From Leptolyngbya ohadii IS1 (GTDB lineage: Bacteria > Cyanobacteriota > Cyanobacteriia > Elainellales > Elainellaceae): DNA of 64,000 nt. The notes beneath the pieces are model-generated. The model searched no databases. It had not been told where the DNA came from and saw nothing but the letters and a program-made list of their open reading frames with translations. A program made the translations under genes and the position numbers. This document shows, piece by piece, positions 7,824-18,423 of this stretch. Positions within the stretch are counted from its first letter, which is position 1, and each line of letters opens with the position of its first letter. Location of the stretch: assembly GCF_002215035.1 (NCBI RefSeq), contig NZ_NKFP01000006.1, positions 632,530 through 696,529 on the forward strand. The letters run 5' to 3'.

Positions 7824-9791
7824 TTAAAGAATGGCAGAAACCTCCTTCAGGAACACTCGGCTAAACGGCTCATCGGGACTGAGATGATACTGTTCGATCA
7901 GTCCATTGCGGTGAATCGAGATGGTGCTGTCCTCACGGGTCACGACGATCGAATCCGGAAAGATATCACGGCTCAGCATTCGCTCTGATTCGGTTGGGTT
8001 GTCCAGAATCACCACATTGCTGCCGTAGTAAAACATTCCCTGCTGTTCCAGGACATCGCCTCGGTATTCCGCAATCAGCAGATCCAAACGGGGATTTCGC
8101 ATCAGGCTCATAAGATTCGTGTTGTAGTCCGAGTGCATCATCTTCTCGGAGCGGTTAACGAACACGCCTTCCTGACAGACTGCACCGATCGTCCAGTTGG
8201 AGTGATGCAGCAGAATGTGATCGATGAGTTCCTGAAGCTCTGCGACGGAAACCCGGTTAAAGGTAATGGTCGGAATTCGCGCATCTTCACTGGATTCAAA
8301 GAAGGTTTCCAGAATGGGCGACGTGACATCCACGCTGGAGCCGAGCGACGGACGCAGGTGCATATACACCCCCGGAGCCGCGTTGATTTCGATAATGCTG
8401 AGGTTCCCCTGCCGCCATGAGGTTGCCAGATCAGAGGCGATCACGTCAATTCCCAGACAGGTCAGCTGAAAATGCTGGGCAATGTCCTGCGCCAGAATAA
8501 TATTGTCTGGATGAACGGTATGGGTCGCGTCAATACTGACTCCTCCCGCCGACAGGTTTGCCACCTTCCGCAGATACACGGTGCGATCGCGCTCAATCAC
8601 CGAGTCCATCGATAAGCCCTGCTGCTCCAGATACAGGTGCATTGCTTCATCGACCTGGATCTTGCCCATCGGTGATGTAGGGGTATCTGCCCGCAGCGGC
8701 GATCGATTTTCCCGATTGATTAATTCGCCGATCGTGGAAGATCCGTCTCCCTTGACCGATGCTGCCTGCCGCTCGGTTGCCGCCACGAATCGCCCATTGA
8801 CACACAGCAGCCGATAGTCCCGCCCGGAAATGCTGGTTTCCACAATAATCCGGATGGGTTCGCCTTCCTCGATCGCCTGAACTGCCCGTTCGTAGGCGGC
8901 TTCGAGTTCCTGATCGTCCTGTACATCTGCCGTGACGCCGATGCCCTTGTGTCCAGTCACGGGTTTCACTGCAACCGGGTAGCGAATCCGATCGGCGGTT
9001 CTGAGAGCCTCTTGCAGCGATCGCACCACCTGACCGCGAGGCACCGGAAATCCCAGGGTTTCCAGGAATGCCTTACAGTCGTCCTTGCGTGTGGTGAAGT
9101 CCGAATCCAGATGGCTGTCCTGATTGAAAGTAGTTGCGACTCCTCGCACCTGCTTGCGACCGTAGCCGTACTGCATCAGCCCCTCATCCCACAAATAGAA
9201 AGCGGGAATTTTCTGATCGTGAGCCGTTCGCAATAGCGCATACACCGTGGGACCGCCGTAAACCGATCGCCGGAAGAGTTTCTGCATCAGTTCCAGGGAA
9301 TCGTCCAGCGAAAACGGCTTGTCCTGCCGAATTGCCTCAAACCAGTCCCAAACGCAATACACCACTTCGCGACAGGTACGGGCATGGAGACATTCGATCG
9401 CAATCCGCGTTTTGCCATTCTGCTCCGTCACCGACCAGCGATTCAGGTGCAAATCCATTTCAAGCTGGTTCACTTCTGCTGCGGTTCGGGCAAACAGATG
9501 GGCGTAGGAAGGATACTGTTCATCGTGCAGGTGGGGATACCGCTGACTCAGTTCATCTAGATAGTCCTCGATCGCCAGCGGTTCACTGTATCCACTGAGG
9601 GCAAAATCGAAGACAAAGGCAGCGGTCTCCAGGTAGGGATTCGGTCCCTCAAAGTGGCGGAAATTGAAGATATCAAAGGCATCGCTGCGACGCGCATTCA
9701 CAGGTTTGGGGTCGGCAGCATCAAAGCCCCGATCGAAATGCGGTTCTTGCTGAGGTTCCTGACTATAACCCCGACTTGGGTTGAGTACCAT
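7824..9791 (-). CDS. cphA2: Cyanophycin synthetase 2-type enzyme (short CphA)
   Basis: A 655-residue ATP-dependent ligase. Residues 1-200 match the CphA N-terminal domain (NFRHFEGPNPY, ARTCREVVYCVW, SVYGGPTVYALL). The ATP-grasp domain follows at about 235-490: VKPVTGHKGIGVT (276-288), IIVETSISGRDYRLL (315-329) and EINAAPGVYMHLRP (468-481). The roughly 165 C-terminal residues are a remnant of the Mur-ligase-like domain and lack its GTNGKTT-type P-loop, while CphA1 enzymes are about 870 residues long. This architecture fits CphA2, which repolymerises beta-aspartyl-arginine dipeptides using only the ATP-grasp site. Start ATG at 9791. No cphB or cphA1 is in the window. A truncated CphA1 pseudogene is unlikely, since the end is not ragged. 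Confidence 0.85.
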   Translation of the reverse strand: MVLNPSRGYSQEPQQEPHFDRGFDAADPKPVNARRSDAFDIFNFRHFEGPNPYLETAAFVFDFALSGYSEPLAIEDYLDELSQRYPHLHDEQYPSYAHLFARTAAEVNQLEMDLHLNRWSVTEQNGKTRIAIECLHARTCREVVYCVWDWFEAIRQDKPFSLDDSLELMQKLFRRSVYGGPTVYALLRTAHDQKIPAFYLWDEGLMQYGYGRKQVRGVATTFNQDSHLDSDFTTRKDDCKAFLETLGFPVPRGQVVRSLQEALRTADRIRYPVAVKPVTGHKGIGVTADVQDDQELEAAYERAVQAIEEGEPIRIIVETSISGRDYRLLCVNGRFVAATERQAASVKGDGSSTIGELINRENRSPLRADTPTSPMGKIQVDEAMHLYLEQQGLSMDSVIERDRTVYLRKVANLSAGGVSIDATHTVHPDNIILAQDIAQHFQLTCLGIDVIASDLATSWRQGNLSIIEINAAPGVYMHLRPSLGSSVDVTSPILETFFESSEDARIPTITFNRVSVAELQELIDHILLHHSNWTIGAVCQEGVFVNRSEKMMHSDYNTNLMSLMRNPRLDLLIAEYRGDVLEQQGMFYYGSNVVILDNPTESERMLSRDIFPDSIVVTREDSTISIHRNGLIEQYHLSPDEPFSRVFLKEVSAIL

Positions 9792-10162
9792 GAGGCGATC
9801 GGTTTTTATCTCACATCAAGGAAAAGCCTATAACAGGAATTTATGACTTACCTCTATCTACAGATGAGCTTATGAATGAGCGCTATCCCGACCTAATGGA
9901 AGATTTATAAGGATTTGTAAGATTGCAAAACCCAAAGGTTTTTTGAGAAGTGTCAATCGTCTTTATCTCCTTCTGTGCCTGCTGTTAAGATGGCAACCAA
10001 ATATCTTTTTCTTTCCCAAAATCAACTGTTGAAGCAGGCAATCTCGCAGTCTTTAGGAGGGTCTTATCTTGATTCCTCCGACTGTCGATCGAAATATAAC
10101 CGATGAGCGGTGTCGCAGAATAGTCAACGTTTTATAACCAAACAAATGCTGAGTTTTAAGTA
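9792..10162. other. Divergent intergenic region, promoters of cphA2 and the 10163 gene
   Basis: 371 bases between the divergent cphA2 and the small gene at 10163. It is more AT-rich than its neighbours. No palindrome strong enough to name an operator was seen, and no obvious NtcA site of the GTA-N8-TAC form was found by eye. No gene is visible. Confidence 0.5.
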
Positions 10163-10426
10163 ATGTCAAATATGGCAAATTATCCTCAAGCTGAGCTAAA
10201 GAACGAAATTGAGCATCTTGCAGAAGAAGCATTCCACCGCCACTTGATCTCTGGCTACGGCATCGGCGAATCGGGTGATGAATTTCAGATTGTCTATGAA
10301 GGGAAACCTCGCCACTTTTCGCTGGAATATGCCCGCAACTTTCTGCGGCAATTGATCAGCCATAAAGAGCCAGCCCATCTGCTTCAACTGGATCACCATT
10401 TGGATTTGAACCAGTCGGCACTGTAG
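10163..10426 (+). CDS. Small conserved-looking protein of unknown function
   Basis: An 87-residue acidic, helical protein beginning MSNMANYPQ (ATG at 10163 or 10172), with a central EFQIVYEGKPRHF beta-like stretch and a His-rich C-terminal part (LLQLDHHLDLNQ). No signal peptide or membrane segment. Composition and codon use look like the neighbours, and the frame is clean, so it is probably real. I do not recognise the family. It lies between the divergent cphA2 and purL with its own upstream region. Confidence 0.6.
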   Translation: MSNMANYPQAELKNEIEHLAEEAFHRHLISGYGIGESGDEFQIVYEGKPRHFSLEYARNFLRQLISHKEPAHLLQLDHHLDLNQSAL

Positions 10427-10564
10427 CGAAGGGACAATCGCCACTGCTCGCTCGCCCCTTTCCCCAAATGGGATTCACAGTTTACCCGTCCTGATCGGCT
10501 GACGATGCGATCGAGCCGATACAATAAAGCTTGTTCTGTTTCGACCTAACGGTGCAAGCCTCTC

Positions 10565-12967
10565 ATGTCTGACGCTCCTTCGATCGCTAATGCTCCTTTC
10601 TCTCTCAAAGAAATCACCTCGGAGGGGATCAAGCCCGAAGAATACGAGGAAATTCTGCGGCGGTTAGGGCGGCATCCCAATCGGGCAGAGCTGGGGATGT
10701 TTGGCGTGATGTGGTCGGAACACTGCTGCTACAAAAATTCCCGTCCGCTACTGAAGAATTTCCCGACGACAGGCGATCGGATTCTGGTCGGTCCCGGAGA
10801 AAACGCGGGCGTGGTGGACATGGGGGACGGGCTGCATCTGGCGTTTAAGATCGAGTCCCATAATCATCCCTCAGCCGTTGAACCGTTCCAAGGAGCTGCA
10901 ACCGGAGTCGGCGGCATTTTGCGCGATATTTTCACGATGGGGGCACGTCCGATCGCCGTTTTGAATTCGCTGCGGTTTGGCGATCTGGAGGATGCGAAGA
11001 CCCGCAGGCTGTTTAGCGGTGTGGTTTCGGGAATTTCCCATTACGGTAACTGCGTTGGGGTTCCCACAGTGGGCGGTGAAGTTTATTTCGATCGCGCCTA
11101 TTCCGGTAATCCTTTGGTGAATGCGATGGCGATCGGCTTAATGGAAACGCCGGAGATCGTCAAATCGGGGGCAAATGGAATCGGCAATCCCGTGCTGTAC
11201 GTGGGTTCTACGACGGGACGGGATGGCATGGGCGGCGCGAGTTTTGCCAGTGCAGAATTAACCGATGAATCGATGGACGATCGCCCTGCGGTACAGGTGG
11301 GTGATCCCTTCCTGGAAAAATCCCTGATTGAAGCCTGCCTGGAAGCGTTCAAAACTGGGGCAGTGGTTGCCGCGCAGGACATGGGAGCCGCCGGAATTAC
11401 CTGCTCCACTTCGGAAATGGCAGCGAAGGGAGGCGTTGGGATTGAATTAGACCTGGATAAGATTCCGGTACGCGAAACGGGCATGGTTCCCTACGAATAT
11501 CTGCTGTCCGAATCCCAGGAGCGGATGCTGTTTGTCGCCCACAAGGGACGCGAGCAGGAACTCATTGATATCTTCCACCGCTGGGGACTCCATGCCGTCG
11601 TTGCCGGAACCGTGATCGCAGAACCGATCGTCCGCATTCTGTTCAAAGGCGAAACCGCCGCCGAAATTCCCGCCACCGCCCTGGCAGACAACACCCCTAT
11701 CTATCACCGGGAACTGCCGCCCGAACCGCCCCAGTACGCCCAAACCGCCTGGAAGTGGAGCGAATCTGACCTTCCCCCCTGCACCGCCGAAGGCATTACG
11801 ATCGACGGCAAATCCCTCACCTGGAACGACGTTCTTCTGACCCTGCTTGACACTCCCTCGATCGCATCCAAACGCTGGGTTTATCGCCAGTACGATCACC
11901 AAGTCCAGAACAACACCGTCCTCATGCCCGGTGGATCTGATGCCGCGATCGTCCGCCTCCGCCCCCAACTCCCCACTCCCCACTCCCCACTTCCTACTCC
12001 CAGCAAAGGAGTCGCCGCCACCGTAGACTGCAACCCCCGCTACGTCTACCTCCATCCCTACGAAGGGGCAAAAATGGCAGTCGCCGAAGCAGCCCGAAAC
12101 CTGAGCTGTGTGGGCGCAGAACCGCTAGCCGTCACCGATAACCTCAACTTTGGCAGTCCCGAAAAGCCGATCGGTTACTGGCAACTCGCAGAAGCCTGCC
12201 GGGGACTCGCAGAAGCCTGCAAAGAATTCAGCACCCCCGTCACGGGCGGCAACGTCTCCCTCTACAACGAAACCCTCGACGCCGAAGGCAATCCCCAGGC
12301 AATCTACCCCACTCCCGTCGTCGGCATGGTTGGACTCGTCCCCGACTTAACCCGCATCGCCGGACAGGGCTGGCAATCCGCAGGCGATCCCGCAGGGCTG
12401 CGGGCAGCGGTGCCCGATCGCATCTACCTCCTGGGCATCCTCCCCCACTCCTCACTCCCCACTCCCCACTCCCTCACCCTCGGCGGCTCCGAATACCTTG
12501 CAACCCTGCACCAAACGATCGCCGGACTTCCCCCCGTGGTCGATTTCGATCTGGAATGCAAGGTTCAAGCTGCCTGTCGAACCGGAATTCAGCAGGGCTG
12601 GGTGCGATCGGCGCATGACTGTGCGGAGGGTGGTCTGGCGGTGGCTTTGTCGGAGTGCTGTATTGCCGGAAAGCGTGGCGCGGATATTGAGATCGCTAGT
12701 GGTTCCTCCGTGCGCTGGGATCATCTGCTGTTTGCCGAAGGGGGAGCCAGAATTATTGTTTCGATCGCTCCCGATCAGGTGGAATCCTGGGAATCCTATC
12801 TGAAGCAGCACCTCGACGGATACTGGCAGGCGATCGGTCAGGTTAATCAAACTGGGGGAGGTTTGCGAGTAGTGACTGACGATAACCTAGAACTCATTAA
12901 TCTCCCGGTTGAACAGATTAGCGATCGATGGAATGATGCGATCGAGCGTCGCCTAGAGCAGGATTGA
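10565..12967 (+). CDS. purL: Phosphoribosylformylglycinamidine synthase subunit PurL
   Basis: An 800-residue enzyme of the small-PurL type that converts FGAR, ATP and ammonia to FGAM in purine synthesis, working with PurS and PurQ (not in the window). Typical blocks are [15 protein letters not shown], the [20 protein letters not shown] segment with the catalytic His, [19 protein letters not shown], and the second AIRS-like half from [13 protein letters not shown] with GGNVSLYNE and [11 protein letters not shown]. Two short proline-rich insertions, near residues 468-479 and 625-637, are encoded by heptanucleotide repeats and keep the frame. Start ATG at 10565. purF follows after 243 bases on the same strand, a common cyanobacterial arrangement. 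Confidence 0.97.
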   Translation: MSDAPSIANAPFSLKEITSEGIKPEEYEEILRRLGRHPNRAELGMFGVMWSEHCCYKNSRPLLKNFPTTGDRILVGPGENAGVVDMGDGLHLAFKIESHNHPSAVEPFQGAATGVGGILRDIFTMGARPIAVLNSLRFGDLEDAKTRRLFSGVVSGISHYGNCVGVPTVGGEVYFDRAYSGNPLVNAMAIGLMETPEIVKSGANGIGNPVLYVGSTTGRDGMGGASFASAELTDESMDDRPAVQVGDPFLEKSLIEACLEAFKTGAVVAAQDMGAAGITCSTSEMAAKGGVGIELDLDKIPVRETGMVPYEYLLSESQERMLFVAHKGREQELIDIFHRWGLHAVVAGTVIAEPIVRILFKGETAAEIPATALADNTPIYHRELPPEPPQYAQTAWKWSESDLPPCTAEGITIDGKSLTWNDVLLTLLDTPSIASKRWVYRQYDHQVQNNTVLMPGGSDAAIVRLRPQLPTPHSPLPTPSKGVAATVDCNPRYVYLHPYEGAKMAVAEAARNLSCVGAEPLAVTDNLNFGSPEKPIGYWQLAEACRGLAEACKEFSTPVTGGNVSLYNETLDAEGNPQAIYPTPVVGMVGLVPDLTRIAGQGWQSAGDPAGLRAAVPDRIYLLGILPHSSLPTPHSLTLGGSEYLATLHQTIAGLPPVVDFDLECKVQAACRTGIQQGWVRSAHDCAEGGLAVALSECCIAGKRGADIEIASGSSVRWDHLLFAEGGARIIVSIAPDQVESWESYLKQHLDGYWQAIGQVNQTGGGLRVVTDDNLELINLPVEQISDRWNDAIERRLEQD
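11969..12002 (+). repeat. Heptanucleotide array inside purL, first
   Basis: About five units of CTCCCCA (three exact, then CTTCCTA and a partial) stand inside the purL frame and encode a Pro/Thr/His/Ser-rich stretch ([12 protein letters not shown]) between the conserved RLR and [11 protein letters not shown] blocks. Three units equal 21 bases, so expansion in threes keeps the frame. The same unit occurs in intergenic arrays elsewhere in the window. Confidence 0.85.
12440..12477 (+). repeat. Heptanucleotide array inside purL, second
   Basis: About five units of CTCCCCA with variants (CTCCCCCA, CTCCTCA, CTCCCCA twice, CTCCCTCA) encode [13 protein letters not shown] between RIYLLG and LGGSEYL of purL. 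The flanks are conserved PurL sequence that is normally joined by a much shorter loop. Confidence 0.85.
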
Positions 12968-13210
12968 GGGGGTTAGGATGGGTTCCTGAGTTCGGATGAC
13001 CCACCTTCTATTCCTCTAGCAAGACGATCGAAGAGTACGCTACTGTTAAAGGGGACATTAAGTAATTTTAACCAAGCCTTAGTGCAGAGTCCCGGTGCTG
13101 CGTCCGATGAGACGCGATGAAGCTATTAGCCTACTGAAATCATCTCGATCGATCGCCTGAAAATCTGGATATCCTGACGACCCACCAATCACGGAGGAAT
13201 AAACGCGCCC

Positions 13211-14716
<1,506 letters not shown>

Positions 14717-14723
14717 TCTGCGG

Positions 14724-15755
14724 TTACTCAGCCTCCAGGTTTAAAACCACTCGACCCTCAACCTGTCCCTTCTTCAGACGATCGAACACCGTGTTAATCG
14801 CTTCTAGCGGCTGGAGTTCGATCGTCGGTTTGATCTTGCCTTCCGCTGCAAAGCAAAGTGCTTCGTGTAAATCCTGCCGGGTGCCCACGATCGAGCCGCG
14901 AATGGTGAGTCGCTTCAGCACGACATCAAAAATCGGAGTTAGAAAATCTCCGGGCGGCAGTCCGACGAGAGAGCAGGTTCCATGTCTCCGCAGCATTCCA
15001 AGGGACTGATGAAAGGCGATCGTGGAAACGGCTGTCACCAATGCCCCGTGAGCGCCGCCAATTTCTTTCTGCACCACCTTCGCCGGATCGCTGTACTTCG
15101 CGTTGACGGTAAAATCTGCGCCGAGCTGTTGGGCTAACTCCAGTTTGTCATCGGCAATATCAACCGCGACTACGTGCAAGCCCATCGCCTTCGCGTACTG
15201 AATCGCCACATGACCTAATCCGCCCACACCGGAAATCACCACCCAGTCCCCAGGCTTTGCTTCTGTTTCCTTCAAGCCCTTGTAGGTCGTCACTCCCGCG
15301 CAAAGAATCGGGGCAGCCGTTACAAAATCGAGCGAGTCGGGAATCCGTCCTGAATAGGCTGCGGGAGCCAGGGCATATTCGGCATAGCTGCCGTTCACTG
15401 AGTATCCAGTATTCTGCTGTTCTAGACAGAGGGTTTCCCATCCGGTGAGGCAATATTCGCAGTGTCCGCAGGCACGATGGAGCCAGGGAATTCCAATGCG
15501 ATCGCCTTCCTTCAAATGGGTTACGCCTGCTCCCACGGCTGCGACATACCCGACTCCCTCATGCCCCGGAATTAGCGGTAGGGTTGGCTTAACGGGCCAG
15601 TCTCCATCGGCGGCATGAATATCCGTATGGCAAACCCCACTTGCAGCCACCTTCATTAAAATCTGTCCTGGTCCTGGCTCCGGAATCGGAACTTCTTCAA
15701 GCACCAGCGGTTGCCTAAACTGATGTACGACTGCTGCTTTCATTGTTTTAGACAT
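14724..15755 (-). CDS. Zinc-dependent alcohol dehydrogenase, AdhP-like
   Basis: A 343-residue medium-chain dehydrogenase. Catalytic zinc ligands are in [14 protein letters not shown] and GHEGVG; the four structural-zinc cysteines are in [15 protein letters not shown]; the NAD(P) motif is [14 protein letters not shown]. The pattern is closest to propanol-preferring AdhP/AdhA enzymes that oxidise or reduce short primary alcohols and aldehydes. ATG at 15755 is preferred because GAGAGG lies 9 bases upstream; TTG at 15770 and ATG at 15743 are alternatives. It is convergent with purF with only 7 bases between the stop codons, and downstream of the aldo/keto reductase on the same strand. Confidence 0.93.
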   Translation of the reverse strand: MSKTMKAAVVHQFRQPLVLEEVPIPEPGPGQILMKVAASGVCHTDIHAADGDWPVKPTLPLIPGHEGVGYVAAVGAGVTHLKEGDRIGIPWLHRACGHCEYCLTGWETLCLEQQNTGYSVNGSYAEYALAPAAYSGRIPDSLDFVTAAPILCAGVTTYKGLKETEAKPGDWVVISGVGGLGHVAIQYAKAMGLHVVAVDIADDKLELAQQLGADFTVNAKYSDPAKVVQKEIGGAHGALVTAVSTIAFHQSLGMLRRHGTCSLVGLPPGDFLTPIFDVVLKRLTIRGSIVGTRQDLHEALCFAAEGKIKPTIELQPLEAINTVFDRLKKGQVEGRVVLNLEAE

Positions 15756-15880
15756 AGATTTTCCTCTCAAGTCTCAATGCGGCTATCAGTCCTGATGGCA
15801 TCGTAGCGCGACAATTTGAGGAAGTTCTGAAGAAAAGACTTAGCAGTCGGATGATTTATTTGAGACGATCGCCGCACTCT

Positions 15881-16993
15881 TCAGGAAACGCCTGCGCCGC
15901 CAGACTCAAACAAAACATTGGGGTAATAGCCTGCGGGTTTCTGACCAACCGTTGTGCCGCCGTGGATCATGCCCTGAATCTCAGACCCGAAGAAACTATA
16001 GGGAAACTGCGGTTCTGGACGGCTGACCTCATCGAGTCGCTGCATTAGCTCCGCCGGGATTTCAAAATCGAGCGATCGCATATTGTCCTCTAGCTGAGAC
16101 AGCTTCGTGGCTCCCACAATTACCGAACTCACCCCCGGACGATTAACAGTCCAGTTCACCGCCACCTGCGCCATGCTGCGACCCAGTTCTTGTGCTACCC
16201 GCTCCAGTTCCGCCACAATTTGCCAGTTGCGATCGCTAAACTTCTGAAATGCCGGATTCTGAATGCTCTTTGTCGTTTCCAGCCGTCCCTCACCAAACGA
16301 TCCGCCCTGACTCGGCTTGTATTTACCGCTGAGAAGCCCACTCGCCAACGGACTCCAGACCATGACACCCATGCCCAACTCCGTCCCCAGCGAAATGAAT
16401 TCCCGCTCAATATTGCGTTCGACCAGCGAATACTCCAGCTGAAGCGTCGCAATGGGTTCATAGCCGCGCCACTCCGCTAACGTCTGCGCCCGTGAGGCAT
16501 ACCAGGCAGGCACATCGCTTAACCCTACATGACGCACCTTACCCGATCGCACCAGATCATCCAGGGTTCGCATTACTTCTTCCGCCGGAGTCACACAGTC
16601 CCAGGTATGCAGAATATAGAGATCGATGTAGTCTGTACCTAATCGCTTCAGTGATCCTTCGATCGCTCGTAGGATATTCTTGCGTCCATTCCCACCGGCA
16701 TTGGGATTTCCGGGTTCCGCATTATAGGAAAACTTAGTGGCAAGGATGATGCGATCGCGTAAACTGCGTTCTGCAATAAATCTCCCCAACCATATCTCGC
16801 TGGTTCCATTAGTGTATAAATCCGCCGTATCTACAAAGTTCCCACCCTCATCCACATAAGCGTTAAATAGCTGATGTGCGGTTTCGCGATCGGCTCCCCA
16901 TCCCCATTCGGTTCCAAAGGTCATCGTACCCAACGCCAGACGGCTGACTCGTAAACCCGATCGTCCTAATGTGTAATAGCGGTTTAGTGTCAT
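15881..16993 (-). CDS. Aldo/keto reductase
   Basis: A 370-residue NADPH-dependent TIM-barrel oxidoreductase. The tetrad is visible: Asp in NFVDTADLYTNG (Asp and Tyr), Lys in ILATKFSYN, and His in LYILHTWD. The ending SVIVGATKLSQLEDNMRS is typical of cofactor-binding ends of the AKR family similar to YhdN/Tas. A short extra C-terminal segment follows. The substrate cannot be named. Start ATG at 16993; the gene lies upstream of the alcohol dehydrogenase on the same strand with a 125-bp gap. Confidence 0.92.
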   Translation of the reverse strand: MTLNRYYTLGRSGLRVSRLALGTMTFGTEWGWGADRETAHQLFNAYVDEGGNFVDTADLYTNGTSEIWLGRFIAERSLRDRIILATKFSYNAEPGNPNAGGNGRKNILRAIEGSLKRLGTDYIDLYILHTWDCVTPAEEVMRTLDDLVRSGKVRHVGLSDVPAWYASRAQTLAEWRGYEPIATLQLEYSLVERNIEREFISLGTELGMGVMVWSPLASGLLSGKYKPSQGGSFGEGRLETTKSIQNPAFQKFSDRNWQIVAELERVAQELGRSMAQVAVNWTVNRPGVSSVIVGATKLSQLEDNMRSLDFEIPAELMQRLDEVSRPEPQFPYSFFGSEIQGMIHGGTTVGQKPAGYYPNVLFESGGAGVS

Positions 16994-17155
16994 TTTTGGT
17001 TTCCCAATTTAAGTGTAAAAAGATTTATAGCTTGTTCCTAAATTTACAACCTATTCGTTAAATAAGAATTCAGCTTTAATTCATCAAAATGGGAAAGGGA
17101 TAGAAAGGGATGGGCGGTGAGGAACAAGGATTGATGCGTTACGCTGCGCCAACCC

Positions 17156-17211
17156 ATCCACTCATCCACTTATCCACCCATCTACCCATCCACTCACCCA
17201 CTCATTCACCA
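17156..17211. repeat. Octanucleotide tandem array next to cax1
   Basis: Seven contiguous 8-base units with consensus ATCCACTC (variants in the last two bases and some internal changes) end three bases before the cax1 stop codon. Related octamers occur at 47952-48000, 50529-50552 and 53283-53334. Confidence 0.8.
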
Positions 17212-17213
17212 AC

Positions 17214-18308
17214 CTACCCAATCCCCTCAATCACCGGATGGAAGAAGAACGCGGCTCCGATCACTACATAGGTCGCCAGCAGCAAAGTGCCTTCCAGCCA
17301 GTTCGATCGCCCGTCGGAACTTACGGAATTGGCGATAAAGACTGCCACGGCAACGGCGACGAGTTCAAATGGATTGAAATCCAGATCCATCGGCTGACCC
17401 CAGAAATAGCCCGCGATCACCAGGACAGGAGCGACAAAAAGGGCGATTTGCAGACTCGATCCCATTGCGACGGAAACGGATAAATCCATTTTGTTTTTCA
17501 TCGCAACGACTACGGCAGTCGCGTGTTCAGCAGCGTTACCGATAATCGGCAGCAGGATGATTCCGGTAAACAGTTCCGTCAATCCGAGTTGCTTTGTGGC
17601 TTCTTCCAGCGCACCCACCAGCAGTTCCGACTCGATTGCCACCAGAAGCGTCACGACCAGCAGCACCCCGACCCACAGCACCAGATTCGGCTTTTTGCCC
17701 TCTTCGGTAAAGCCCCCCTCTTCCTCCTCTGCGACGCCGACATCGTACAAATAGCTGTGCGTCTTCATAGAAAACAGCAGCGTTAGCAGATACACCGCGA
17801 TCAGGACGATCGCTACTACCAGGGACAGCTTTTGAATCGTCGGTTCGCTAATTCCGGGGGAGGTGTAGTCTACCGCAGTCGGCAGCAGCATTGCCACCAC
17901 CGCCAAATTCATCGTGGAGACGTTAATGCGGGCAACGGTTGGCTCAAAGCTCTGCTCCTTGTGACGCAGTCCGCCCAGCAGCATCGAGAAGCCCATCACC
18001 AGCAGCAGGTTGCCGATAATTGATCCAGTAAGGCTGGCTTTAACCACATTCACCACCCCACCCCTGAGAGCCACTAGCGCAATGATCAGTTCTGTGGCGT
18101 TGCCAAAAGTCGCATTCAGCAGACCGCCGATCGATGGACCTGTAACGATCGCAATTTCCTCCGTTGCGGTTCCCATCCAGGCAGCCAGGGGCAGAATCGC
18201 CAGACAAGCCGTGACAAAAACCACCAGCGACCCCCAGTGCAGCACATCGGCAATCACCGAAATGGGGACAAAGACAAGCAAAACGGTGAAGATTAGATTT
18301 TTAACATT
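17214..18308 (-). CDS. cax: Calcium/proton antiporter (Cax family), paralogue 1
   Basis: A 364-residue membrane protein with about 11 helices, which exports Ca2+ (or other divalent cations) in exchange for protons. Both ion-coordinating alpha repeats are intact: GNATELIIALVAL in the first half and GNAAEHATAVVVAMKNK in the second, each with the essential Glu. An acidic loop (EEEEGGFTEEGKK) separates the halves. ATG at 18308 is chosen because it aligns with the start of the paralogue at 60711; the longer frame starts with TTG. The stop codon touches an octanucleotide repeat array. Confidence 0.93.
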   Translation of the reverse strand, partial: NVKNLIFTVLLVFVPISVIADVLHWGSLVVFVTACLAILPLAAWMGTATEEIAIVTGPSIGGLLNATFGNATELIIALVALRGGVVNVVKASLTGSIIGNLLLVMGFSMLLGGLRHKEQSFEPTVARINVSTMNLAVVAMLLPTAVDYTSPGISEPTIQKLSLVVAIVLIAVYLLTLLFSMKTHSYLYDVGVAEEEEGGFTEEGKKPNLVLWVGVLLVVTLLVAIESELLVGALEEATKQLGLTELFTGIILLPIIGNAAEHATAVVVAMKNKMDLSVSVAMGSSLQIALFVAPVLVIAGYFWGQPMDLDFNPFELVAVAVAVFIANSVSSDGRSNWLEGTLLLATYVVIGAAFFFHPVIEGIG

Positions 18309-18423
18309 CATGGGCTGTTCCAAGAATCTCCTGGGCACTTGGGTTCTAATTGAGTTCAGTATGCCCAAGCATCATCGTATTGCTTAATTAGAGCTGTGAA
18401 CGGCGGAAAGACAGATTTGCCAA

